This document shows, in pieces, positions 35,725 to 46,488 of a DNA stretch of 64,000 bases. The stretch covers positions 7,701,001-7,765,000 of the forward strand of contig JASXTE010000017.1 of assembly GCA_030280995.1 (NCBI GenBank), given 5' to 3'. The notes under the pieces were generated by a model. It made no database searches and was not told the origin of the DNA. It saw only the letters and a list, made by a program, of their open reading frames with translations. Each line of letters begins with the position of its first letter. Positions within the stretch are counted from its first letter, which is position 1. A program made the translations under genes and the position numbers. The DNA is from Hemileia vastatrix (lineage: Eukaryota; Basidiomycota; Pucciniomycetes; Pucciniales; Zaghouaniaceae).

Positions 35725-37505
35725 AAATATCTACCATGTCCTCATGACATGATGCAGCGCATTTATTCATATCGCCAGGACATGGTAAATTTGCCTAAAG
35801 ATGAGGTGGCATTTTGCATCATCTTTTACTTTCTGGCAAATAGTGAAGGTAGTGGGTAGTGTAGTTGCTTACAAGCATACATGAGGCAACATGTCGCCTC
35901 ATGTATGCATGTGGGCAACTTGCTTTCTCACATTGTAAAAATAAAAATTATACAAAATAAAATTGAATAGTGTAATTGCATACATGAGGCGACATTTCGC
36001 CTCATGTATGAAATAACAGCAGCTTAGAAAAAAAAACAGGCAAAAGATGAGGCACCATTTCGCCTCATCTTTTGCTTGTTGGTCAAAGGAAGATGCCACA
36101 TACACTAGGCCATATTTTCATAAAGATGAGGTGGAATGTTGTGTCATTTTTTTCTTTCTGGAAAATAGTGAAGGTAATGGGTAGGGTAGTTGTTTACATG
36201 CATACATGAGGCAACATGTCGCCTCATGTATGCAATTATAATATTATGTTTTTTTTTGTATTTTTTTAATGTGAGAAAGCAAGTTGCCCACATACATACA
36301 TGAAGCAACATGTTGCCTCATTTATGCATGTAAACAACTGCCCTACCCATTACCTTCACTATGTGCCAGAAAGAAAAAGATGAGGCAACATTCCACATCA
36401 TCTTTTTGAGAAAATATGGCCTAGTGTATGTGGCAACTTCCTTTGACCAACAAGCAAAAGATGAGGCAACATGGTGCCTCATCTTTTGCCTGTTTTTTTC
36501 TGAGCTTCTGTTATTGCATACATGAGGCAACATGTTGCCTCATGTATGCAATTACAATATTTAATTTTATTTTGTTTAAATTTTATTTTTTACAATGTGA
36601 GAAAGCAAGTTTCCCACATGCATAGATGAGGCGACATGTCACCTCATGTATGCATGTAAGAAACTACACTACCAACTACCTTCACTATTTACCAGAAAGT
36701 AAAAGATGAGGTAACATTCCACCTCATATTTATGAAAATGCACACTAATGTATGTCACATATGCCTTTGACCAACAATCAAAATATGAGGCAACATGGAG
36801 CATCATCTTTTGCCTCTTTTTCTTCTGGGCTTCTGTTATTGCATACATGAGGCAACATTTCGCCTCATGTATGCAATTAGAATATTAAGTTTTTTTTTAT
36901 TTTTTTTCAATGTGAGAAAGAAAGTTGCCCACATGCATACATGAGGTGACATGTCGCCTCATCTATGCACGTAAGTAACTACCCTACCAGTTAGCTTCAC
37001 TATTTTACAGGAAGCAAAAGATGAGGCAAAATGCCACCTCATCATTATTCCTATGCACCCTTGTGTATTTCACATCTGCCTTTGACAAACAAGCAAAAGA
37101 TGAGGCAACATTGTGCCTCATCTTTTACCTCTTTTTTTTCTGAGATTTTGTTATTGCATACATGAGGCGACATGTTGCCTCATTTATGCAAAGTAAATAT
37201 TCAGTTTTTATTTGTATTTTTTTTTCAATGTGAGAGAGCAAGTTGCCCACATGCATATATGAGGCGACATGTTGCCTCATGTATGCATGTAAGCAACTAA
37301 CCTACCCATTACTTTAAATATTTACCACAAAGCTAACAATGAGGCAGAATGCCACCTCATATATATGCAGATGAAACCTAGTGTATGTCACATCTGCCTT
37401 TGACCAAAGAGTGAAATATGGGGCAGCATGGTGCCTCATATTTTTCCTCTTTTTTTTCTGAGCTGCTGTTATTGAAAACATGAGGTAATTTGTTGCCTTA
37501 AACTT
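35725..37505. repeat. Higher-order array of nested palindromes
   Basis: Two palindromes alternate. One is built on GCATACATGAGGCAACATGT and its mirror; at 36,513-36,552 it is perfect over 40 bp. The other is GCAAAAGATGAGGCA, a 6-nt loop and TGCCTCATCTTTTGC (36,454-36,489). Together with spacers (CAATGTGAGAAAGCAAGTTG, CTACCCATTACCTTCACTAT, CCTTTGACCAACAAGC) they make units of about 315-325 bp, with CCTTTGACC near 36,442, 36,765, 37,078 and 37,396. The left part (about 35,815-36,240) is a reverse complement of the right (about 36,285-36,700), so the whole array also folds on a centre near 36,260. A flanking pair TACCATGTCCT / AGGACATGGTA lies at 35,731-35,786. No coding frame is supported. Confidence 0.85.
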
Positions 37506-39224
37506 TTGTTGAAAAGCTTATCTGATTCATTTTAAAACTTTATTCTATGAAAAAATTCAGAGTATATGATAAAAATATGCTAAGTAAGAATGAAAAAATT
37601 GAAGTAAGTAAGTGTTTTTTAGAGAGGCTTGTGTAAGGCCTTGTGGCAGCAAAAAGGGGGGCAGGGTGGGGCACCCCAGGGCATGACTGTAGAGCACTTC
37701 AAGTTGCTGAAGTTTTTTGTAAATATATATTGTTGAGTATCTTTATGAATTTCTTTATTTGTACTGGAACTTGAGTTCAGTGAATTAAAATCTGTTTTTA
37801 CTATTTAAAACTTTTTTAAGAGAATTCCAGAGGAAAAATATAATATAATATTTTTTATTAAAAATAAATTATTTTATTAGATAGACTTAATCTCATAAAC
37901 TTACTAACACTTTTTTGACTATAAGAAGTTGAACCTGTGCTATGGATTTTAAACAGAAATCAAGTAAGATTACAAGGCATGTGAAATAATAGATTTTTCA
38001 TATACTTTGACTGAGATCCACTTTTATTTTAACTCATTTTTGTGCAGTTTTTTAAAACAGGACTTTAAAGTAAGAGCATATTCCAGGCCCTTCAGATCCT
38101 GCATTTTTATTTCAATACTAGATAATAGAAACATGAGAAAATTACTGGATTTATTTATGTGTCCATAAGTATTTTTTACAGGTCAAAAATTTGGTTTCTT
38201 CTTTTGTAAAAGTGGAAGTTTCAGTATTTTTTTACTTTTCAATTTTTCCTAATATATTCTTTTAATTTGAGAGAAAAGCTTAATTCATATTTTAAACAAG
38301 TGGAGTTCAAATTATACATGAAAAAACCAATCATTAATTTTTCAAATTTTCATTGGTCAAGTGGGACCTCTTGTAACTTCAATCTATGTACAAATTATAA
38401 TTCAATTAATATTAGCTTCTGACATATTTCCTGATGGTTTATCTTAACTTAGAGTGATTGAAAAATCTCTGGAAATTATTGGAAATCTGTTCATCATTCA
38501 AATCATGTGACTTACTTTTCCAAGAAATGTTTTTAGTCTTTTATAAATAGTAATTTCTTCCTGAATTATTGTCTTTCCTCTCATAATTAATTTATATTCA
38601 AAATGGAATCATTGTATAATTCCTCTCCCATCTGTATTAGCTTACTTCAATTTCACATATCTGACTTCAGAAGCTTCCCAGGTTTTATTGAGAAACCGTT
38701 TTCACTTCATCTCTCTCATACATAACATATTATCAGGGCTAGGGCACATTCAACTCATATTAACATTAGTAAACTGTGCCCTTCTAATTCCCACATCCTC
38801 TATGTAATAATTGGCCTCTCAGGATATCAAACTTTATTTTCTTCTGTTGGGGGTTTAGCTTCTAGGGCAGGATTCATCCTCTATATGAGTTGAAGATACA
38901 TTATTACCCCAAAAAGATACCAACTTCCCCCTACTAATTAATATTTTGAATTTCTATCTTTCTAATTTCCTAATAACTATCTCCCAAGGACTTGAGTCAC
39001 TCCCCAACATAATTAATCTTATTCCTGACTATAACACATTGATTAATTTGGGCTGTCCTGTGAAAGATATATTCAATCAAAACAATTAAATATCATCTAT
39101 CTCCCCTGATTCTTTATTTCTTATCAGACCTTATCATTCTATAAAAGACATCAATGAAGATTTTTTAGCACAGAGGAAGGTGAAAAACATGTCAATGAGA
39201 AACTTTTCACCTTTCAAAAAGAAA
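37506..39224. other. No recognisable feature
   Basis: A/T-rich sequence without coding frames or repeats that could be linked to other regions. A G-rich stretch (AAAAAGGGGGGCAGGGTGGG, about 37,652-37,672) stands out in base composition only. Confidence 0.4.
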
Positions 39225-39660
39225 CTACAACAAAGCATGTGATAAAAATGGAAAGAATACTCTATTCTCCCCACATGGAGCAAGTACTGTCAGATGCAGA
39301 CAAGGGGGAAGAAGTTAACAGGAGGGATCAATGCAGGGGATAAATATAATAGAGGTAAAAATACTTGTATATCATTTCGAAAATAAACATACCTAAAAAT
39401 AGGTCAATCAGCAACTGTGCACCTTACAACAACTACAAAAAAGCATGTGATGAAATAAGAAGGTACAAAAAGATGAGTTTCTGTGGTTAGGATTAAAAGA
39501 ATAAGCAGAAAGTAAAAGGAAAGAACCTGGAAAAAGGACTCTATTATCCCCAAGAAATTCAAGGAATGTAAGTTTCAGCCAAGGGGGAAGCAGTGTACAG
39601 GAGGGAGAAATGGAAGTGATAAAGAGAATAGAGAAAAAAAATTTTGATGGGGAAAATGGA
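39225..39660. repeat. Degenerate tandem duplication
   Basis: Two blocks share, in order, an ACTACAA..AAGCATGTGAT word, AAAGAA, GACTCTATTATCCCCA (or TACTCTATTCTCCCCA), AAGGGGGAAG and AGGAGGGA. They start near 39,225 and 39,425 and are about 200 bp apart. Function is not apparent. Confidence 0.5.
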
Positions 39661-39944
39661 AACAGCAAGAAGAGGCTTGATTATACGACAAATTGCACCA
39701 TATAAAGCAATAGAAAACAACACAATGTTGACTAAGACTACTATACTACAATACAGAGAAAGAGAAAGGTTCACACTCAAATACAGAATTCACACAAAAG
39801 GAATTTTTTTTCAAAAATACCATCTTTCCCCTCAAATTATTCCTCTCATGACTCAAGTAAAAGAAGAAAAAAGAGAGTACAGTTTGCATAGTGATACCAC
39901 CACTGAGAACAGACCTCAAGCAAAAATTATCATATGATGAAATT

Positions 39945-41410
39945 TGTTGAGAGAAGGCAAATGAAGCTCTAAAAATTGTTGGGCCATCAGGAAGTTCTAA
40001 TCCACTAGGTGTTGGACCCAGCTCATATAATGAAAATATAGTTCTGATGTAGATAGTTCAAGTAATTATAGCTGAATCATCATTAGATAAAATTTTCCCT
40101 AATAAATATCTTCCTTAGAGTCCACATTTCAGGAATTTTCTGCCTGTTTTAGACCTTAAATGAAATGGGGATCAGTTGCAACACCAAATGATTTAACTTC
40201 TTATTTGGATCTTAGTACTAAGGATTCAATGATGGTCCAAAAATTTATTTTTCATATACTCATTACCTCATGGTTCAACTGTGTTCGACACCATTTAGGG
40301 AAGACTGGAACAAATCTCAAGGCAGAAGAATGAATTTTGCTAAAAAAAATTATGATGTGGTTTCTTTGTTTCTAGTTGTGAATATAGAAAATTCTGAAAG
40401 TAAAGAGAAGAATTTAATTAAGTGTATTTCCATTTTTGTATCAATAAAAAACATTTTAACTTACTTTTAAATCAATGAAGATGAAATTATATCTTTTCAT
40501 GATTAGCTGAAGGAGTGTAAAAATTCCATGGAAAATTTTGGCCAAAAATTCACATCAAGCCTAATGTCCATTTAGCCCAAAATTTTCCCAAATTTCTGCA
40601 AATATTTGGCCCAGAATCATCAGAGTAAGCTTGGGATCATGAGAGTATGAATCAAATTTTAAGATCTATCCCACACAATATTAATAAACTCATTTTTTCA
40701 TAAATCTTTTTATTACCCATAATTTTTTACATTATTTTTTTGTTTTTATTTGAAATGGAAAAATGTTAATGGAAATTTTCATCATGATAGTAAATATTCA
40801 ATCTCTTCTTGAGATGAATGACAATTGATTTAAAATAAAAATTAAAGATTTTTTCAATATAGAAAAAGGAAAGACTTCAAAATAAACTGTTATAATGCTC
40901 TGTGAAGAATATGATTTATGGCCGGAATATTTAAACAGGATTTATAGAAAAATGTCTTTTTTAAACATCTTTTAAAAAGATAAATTTATTGGTGCTTTAA
41001 AATTTCTACAATCTAAAATTACTGATCTCCAATACTAAAACATTGGTGGTAAATACTTCTCATTATACTCAAAACAACAAGGTTATTGGAATATCAAGAG
41101 GCAACAAGATTGGAGCTTTTTTTTGAGAACGTGGAAGTCACTGAATTTTACCAGATCAAATCTTTATTCTAGTTGAATTGTATGATGCTGTTGAAAAAAA
41201 AAAGAAAATCCTTTCTCAAAAGCAGGATTTAAAACATTTTGGTGCTACAATTGATGGTCTAAAAATGTTATTATTACTCATAAAGATATTATTGGACATG
41301 ATTCAAGAACTCTCAATCCAAGTGGCTTTGGTGGTGTTTTATCAGATACTGTCTGTATAATGTCATTTAGGAATATAGCCGGTGCATATTAGTCACCTTT
41401 ATAATATCCA
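39945..41410 (+). pseudogene. Unrecognised coding relics
   Basis: Short protein-like stretches occur on the + strand: KDSMMVQKFIFHILITSWFN with CVRHHLGKTG near 40,230-40,330, and HKDIIGHDSRTLNPSGFGGV with LSDTVCIMSFRNIAGAY near 41,277-41,387. Each is bounded by stops or shifts. Between them the DNA is A/T-rich. They may come from one eroded gene or transposon; no family was recognised and the strand assignment is by eye. Confidence 0.3.
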
Positions 41411-41574
41411 TTATGAATTCAATATATGTATTTTAGACACCAAAGTATGATCTATTGCCTGTTGGAAATTATGCAAGCAGAAATATATGAAGAATTCAAA
41501 TTGGTCCTAATGATTCAGCTATGAGCTATGTGTCATGATGAAAAACTGTCTCACCAAAGTTCCAGCACAGGTCT

Positions 41575-42900
41575 GACTCAGGTTATACCACAGGTACTAA
41601 ACAACCACTTGACTGAAAGTCGTCTAACTTTTGACCTGGTTTCATTCTTAGGTGTTGTTTCATGTTGGCGTAATCCAGTGTTAAGGTAGTTTCTAGAAGT
41701 TGGCCAATCCCAATTGCAGTTTCAGGAGGCGGTGTTCCAACTAAACAGTATAATTAGGATCAGTAATTGTTTTCTGTTAAATAAATTGGAATTTTTAATT
41801 TGGTACTTGCAGATTGGGAGCTCATCAAATTTGTAAGCATCCGGGATTTGAGCTGTTGAATAATTCTGAATGCATGTGGTAGGAGGATCAACCAGATGGA
41901 GGTATGGATTATCATGATCATTCTCTAAATGGTGTTGGGAAGATGGACTAGAAGGAGGGTGTTCCTGTGGTCTGGTTGAAGCAGCCGGGCTGCTGTTGTT
42001 GCTGTTGATATTATTGCTTGGCCTAGTTGGGTTGGACGCTGATGGTGGAGTGCCAGGGTTGTTGTATGATAGACCAGGAGAAGGTGACCTGGAACCTGAT
42101 TGGGATCTTCTGGATGAAGATCTGGATGAAATGGAACTTTCAGAGGAGTAATTGGCTGGTAGAGGAGAGGTGTAGTTAACTCTTTGTGATTGAGAGGGGT
42201 AATTTTGTTTGGGATAAGTGTTGGGTGCTTTGGTGCCTTCTTGAGGTGGTTTTTCACGTCTTCTAGACGTTTTAGAGTTTTTGATATTTTTTGATGAAGA
42301 AAGTTTTGTGCGGATTGCTCTGGGAGCACTAGGAGGTTGTTGCATGGAGTTTATGTTGTTTACTGGTGAAGTTTGGCTGTTTTGTGGTTAAATTTGGCAA
42401 TTTTTGAGCCTGATTTCCACTTCCTAGCAAGACGGGCCGGCCGCCTGGAAGCGGTGCAGCAGCCTGGGAGCTGATTTTGAAGTAGGTTTAGCTGGATTCT
42501 CTGAGATAAAGGCTGTTTCTTGAGATGATAGAGCAGGTCTTTTGGAGAGAGTTCTGGGGATGGAGCGGCGTGATCTTCTGGATCGAGCAGAAGATAGAGA
42601 AGAGGAAGGATGACCTAGTTCTGGGTATCTGGTAGGAGATCTAGAGGTTTATTTGTGTGAAGGTGAAGGTGGTGGTATAGGATAATTTGGGTCTATGTCA
42701 CTTTTTTTCTTTTTGGAGTTTCAAGAATCACAGGCCCTGTTATAGAGTTTGGCTTCAGGAGTTGGAAGAGTGAAAGTGCAAGGTCTGCACATGTGGATAC
42801 AATTTTTGCAAGCATATTCCTTGGGAGAAGTGAAACAAGGAAGGTATGCGGGTAAAAACTTGGGGATCTGGCCATTATCTGTGATGGGACAACAAGGAAG
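41575..42900 (-). pseudogene. Antisense cysteine-cluster gene, copy A
   Basis: Reading down from 42,900: YACKNCIHMCRPCTF (Cys spacing x2, x6), fifteen residues, RACDS, a TGA where the fifth Cys is expected, then NSKKKKS with Ser for the sixth Cys. A basic Ser/Pro/Arg-rich segment follows (SSARSRRSRRSIP, then SSESSISSRSSSRRSQSGSR), a Pro/Asn/Ser-rich region to about 41,920, and after a frameshift near 41,730 a conserved end, IGIGQLLETTLTLDYAN and LRMKPGQKLDDFQSSG. It lies antisense to the + family 2 element, near its 3' LTR. The layout (Cys cluster, low-complexity basic middle, conserved tail) suggests a nucleic-acid-binding protein, which is inference. Confidence 0.5.
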
Positions 42901-43019
42901 AGAAAAGAGATAAAAGAAAATTTTTTATCAGTGATGTGTTAATGATGAAGATAAAGTGGAAGTTCAGCAGGGAAGTTGCAGAGTATTGTGCATGGAATTG
43001 GCTCTGTCTATTTTATGCA

Positions 43020-43465
43020 AAGTGTGGAAATTGCGTCAAGACTTTAAACTGAACACTGTGGTCAGTCCATCAAGACTGTAAACTGAAGAATGGTATAGTC
43101 CCCCAAGACTATAAACTGACGATGGTTTGATGGTTGAGTCCTACAGGACTATAAACTGATAATGTGATATTGGTGTATTTTTTGCAGAGGGCATCCAAAG
43201 GGGGAGTCTCTGCATTTAGTTAAGGCAAGTGTGGGGGTAACTGATGAGCTGGCTGCTCTGTAGATCAGTTACCCCAGAATGTTTGTTTATTCTCTTTGGT
43301 CTTTAATGGTTTTATCTCTGGTTCTGTTTTTTATTATTTAGGTTTTGAGTCCCGCAAGACTATAAACTGAGGGTTTTTGAGTCCCCCAAGACTATAAAAT
43401 GAGGGCTGTTAGTCCCCCAAGACTTAAAACTGAGGATGAGTCCCCCAAGACTTTAAACTGAGGAA
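43020..43465 (+). repeat. Motif array AGTCCCCCAAGACTATAAAC, family 2 3' region
   Basis: About nine irregularly spaced copies of a 22-23 nt motif, best form AGTCCCCCAAGACTATAAAC followed by TGA. Good copies are at about 43,097, 43,349, 43,380, 43,410 and 43,439; weaker ones at 43,034, 43,063 and 43,136. A TGTGGGGGTAACTGATGAGC block with its inverted partner CAGTTACCCCA interrupts the array at 43,230-43,276. Confidence 0.75.
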
Positions 43466-43859
43466 ATATTTTTATTTATTTTATTTCTAAATATAGAATT
43501 TCAGGAAAGAATCAATTAAAGAAGAGAATCAAGAGATGAAACAAAGTGTTCAGCATTAGTCTTGAACTGGTGGATGAGGTGTCTTATTTTCTAAATTTCT
43601 TGTGGATTATTGGCAGGAGTGGAATGCAATTAATTTAGAATGAAATGTTTTTGTTGAGAAGAGTGTTGTTGGAATTTGTCCTTGATGGTGAGCAATTGAT
43701 TGGGTGGTGGTGTTTCAATGGTTCCGACGTTGTCATCATCACTGTCTGGATGGGAATGAACTGGAAGTTCATCAGCTTAAATTTCAGTATGGAGAAGCAT
43801 GGGTTTTATCATCAGAAGGACCAGGTATGGTAGAGCTAGTGGTTATAGTGGTGTTGGCA

Positions 43860-44240
43860 CTCTTTTTGTAGGTGCGTAACTTGTTGATTAATCTGGGTAT
43901 CAAGATGGAAGGCCTAGATCTTTTGGTTTTGCTGGATGATGGACCAGGTTGAGGGAGAGGTGATCTATTGCAGATGATAATGGACCAGGTCTGGAGAAAG
44001 ATTTCTTTCTGGAATAGCAGGAATCACAAGCAGCTCTGCATGGATGAATTGGTGGTGTTATGGTACAGATAAGGTTATGGTCAATACAGTATTGACAGGG
44101 ACCATTTCAGAGATGGGTTTTGAAAAATGTGTGAAAATGGTGGTTTTGGTGAAGGAGATTGCAGAAATTCTACATTGGAGGGAATATTTGGTCTTCAAAC
44201 ATTGGCAGAGGACTTTGTTGGTCTATTTGATGTTATTTTG
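43860..44240 (-). pseudogene. Antisense cysteine-cluster gene, copy B
   Basis: On the - strand, about 44,100 down to 43,995: PCQYCIDHNLICTITPPIHP, then CRAACDSCYSRKKSF. The spacing is C-x2-C-x6-C-x12-C-x2-C, with Phe at the position of the last Cys. RPGPLSSAIDHLSLN follows to a stop near 43,900. Just upstream another cysteine group (LCQCLKTKYSLQCRIS) is seen to 44,240. The gene lies some 300 bp from the family 2 LTR, the same relation as at 15,360 in the - element. It is a fragment; the low-complexity middle is missing. Confidence 0.5.
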
Positions 44241-44840
44241 AAATGTCTTAAATGACATTGTTTAATAATTAAGTGTTTTTCTAGATTAATTCAGCAAATA
44301 TTGGGAATCCAGGGATCTGGGTACTACCATCGGATTTCCCTGGGATTTCTCTATATTTTATGTCTTGATGACATTTTTCATATTTTAAGTATTAAGGGGC
44401 TATTTCCTCATTTTGTATTCAAAAAGATGGCTGTTTAATTTTGTTTTTTGTGTTTTACGGGCTAACCTTAAGTCTTAGGGTTAAGTTCTTAGTACCATTA
44501 GAATGATTTAATTGTTCTGTACATTTTATGTCTTAATGTTGTTATAGTCTAATTATGTGTTTTAAGGGTTTTAGTAGTGGTGGTGGATTTTTTCTAAGTA
44601 TTTTGGGCTTTTTTGGAGGTTTTTGGTGGTTTTCTGACTTCAGGGAGGTCTGGCCACCACTAGGTGGCCCACCTGCATTGGTGCTAGAAGGCTGGGAAGC
44701 ATTTCTGGAGGGGTTTTATGCAATTTGGCGCTCAAGAATGCCAAATTTGTTGGTGTGCATGGATTTTTTAGATAGTGGTCTGTGTGTACATAGTGAATGA
44801 GACAGTTTGGGGAAACTTTAATTACTATACAACCATCCGG

Positions 44841-46057
44841 TGTGGAATTCCACATCTGGGTATGCCACTTAGGTTTATTTTTGAAGATTAGTAGCAATTT
44901 TATGGATTATAAGTCTGGATATTTGAAATTTTGGAAGATGATTATTATCATTGGATAGCCCATATTTTTCTCTATCTTTTATGTGTTGATGATTTTTTAT
45001 CATATTTTACTGTTTTCTTAGTGTTTTACTTGATTTAGTGACTTGTAGTATTTTTGGTGGATATGGTGTGCTGATGGAATGGTTACTGAGCTCCAGTGCT
45101 CTGGTGCACTCTGGTGCACTCTGGTTTGCACCGGTGATTTTCCGGTGCAAAGGTGAAGTGAACTGGAAAAATTCTGTCATTGTGGCAAAGTTTGGTCATG
45201 GTGGCAAAATTATCTCACTGTGGCAAAATTAGCTCACTCAGGCCAAATCAGCTCATTGTGGCAAAATTTTCTCACAATGGGAATGTCTGGTCACTGGGTT
45301 AAAGTTTGGTCACTGGACCATAGTTTGGTCACTGTGCCAAAGTTTTGTCACTTTACCAAAGTTTGATCACTTTACCAAAGTTTGGTGACTGGAAAAATTT
45401 GGCTATTGTGGCAAAATTTGGTTAGAATTTATTATGCTTATTAGATCAATAGTTTATTGTAGATCCTATGCATGTAGGGTATTGTTAAAAAGGTCTGGAG
45501 TAGGAGAATCAGATAGAAAGGGGGTATCTTAGTCTTCTAAATGTTTTTGTCTCTTTAGTTTTTGATTAGAAGGGTCTTTTTTTTGAATAATTAACAACCA
45601 AATTCATATTTTTCATTTCTCAACAAAAGTTGAATAAAATTATAATACCCTTATAACATTTATATTTTTCATAACACTTTTGAAATACAACACAAAAATT
45701 ATATTTTCATCTCATATAGGGTATCATTGGAAAGGTCTCCATATCAGGGACTTGTTTTTATTTTCATCTCATTAAAAATAAAATCTTATAAAAGCATATA
45801 AGTCTATCTTTTCAGATCTTTCTCTGGTACACCTTAATTGTTGTCATCAGTATTTCTTTTTCAACAGCTGCTATTTATAAATCTCAATAAACTTTTGTAA
45901 ATCAGAGTTTCATATTTTTCAATCAATTTAAGTAGACTAGAGAGCTTATTTGTTTGAAAAACCCTTATTTTACTTAGAAGGACAGGGTTTTCTTTGGTTT
46001 ATCTAACTCCCTTGGATTCTGCTTACAGCAAGGCGACTGTAAGAGTCTACCTGCACA
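44841..46057 (+). mobile_element. LTR-like insertion inside the family 2 LTR
   Basis: It begins TGTGGAATTCCACATCTGGG and ends CTGTAAGAGTCTACCTGCACA-like, i.e. TG...CA. Its last 450 bp carry the family 2 end module (AAGGGTATTATAATTTT-inverse region, GTATCATTGGAAAGGTCTCC, TTGGATTCTGCTTACAGCAA). No 5-bp target duplication is evident. It may be a solo LTR of a related family or a native LTR part that the 24.5 kb copy has lost. Confidence 0.45.
45160..45423 (+). repeat. 19-bp minisatellite
   Basis: Fourteen units in tandem, nearly all exactly 19 bp, with the form CACTGTGGCAAAATTTGGT and substitutions. Two units are 18 bp. It is preceded by a perfect 10-bp inverted repeat (TTTGCACCGG at 45,125, CCGGTGCAAA at 45,142). 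There is no spacer between units, so it is not a CRISPR-type array. Confidence 0.9.
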
Positions 46058-46488
46058 GGAAGTTATATCATTGTTCCTCACTCAGTTTTCAGTGGTTTTG
46101 GCCACAATTGGCTGTGTTTGTTTCAAGGTGAGTTCTTCATTTAACTTAACTTGGCAACTGGTTTCTCTGGTATAGACTTGCAAGCTATATCAAGTATTAT
46201 TGCTGTCTCTGGTGTGGATTTTCTAGTTGCATCAAGTATCATTGCTTTCTCTGGTGTGGAAATTGGTCTAAATTTCAGTTCTTTGGTTTGGTAGTCTGTC
46301 TGGAGACTACTTTCTTGGATGATCAGGCAGTCAAGTGTGTTGGAAAAGGGGATTTAGCAAACAGGAACCAATTTACTGTAGCAGTTAAATCTCACTTTAT
46401 TTTTCTAAAGGGACAGGTGATTTTCTCTCTGCTTTTTCTCCAACTCCCTTGGTCAAGGCCTATAGCTAGTAATATAGGATTTTCTACA

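Larger units (their letters stand above)
44556..46488 (+). repeat. Family 2 LTR, probable 3' LTR of the + element, with insertion
   Basis: The outer parts (44,556-44,840 and 46,058-46,488) match the 5' LTR at 24,472-25,184 and end TTTTCTACA. A 1,217-bp segment (44,841-46,057) separates them. The sequence upstream of 44,556 (about 44,250-44,555) may be the U3 start that the 5' copy has lost, but nothing fixes its edge. The distance from the 5' LTR is about 21 kb, so further insertions must lie between if both belong to one element. Confidence 0.6.

Noticed and set aside
35725..37505. CRISPR-like array
   Set aside because: Repeats are palindromes of two types with degenerate, related spacers in 320-bp units. 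There are no unique spacers and no cas genes, and the sequence is eukaryotic.
39408..39937. Open frames of 73-97 codons on both strands
   Set aside because: They lie over a degenerate tandem duplication, overlap each other on opposite strands, and show no domain or similarity to other copies.
45160..45423. CRISPR-like array of 19-bp repeats
   Set aside because: Units are contiguous with no spacers, so it is a minisatellite.
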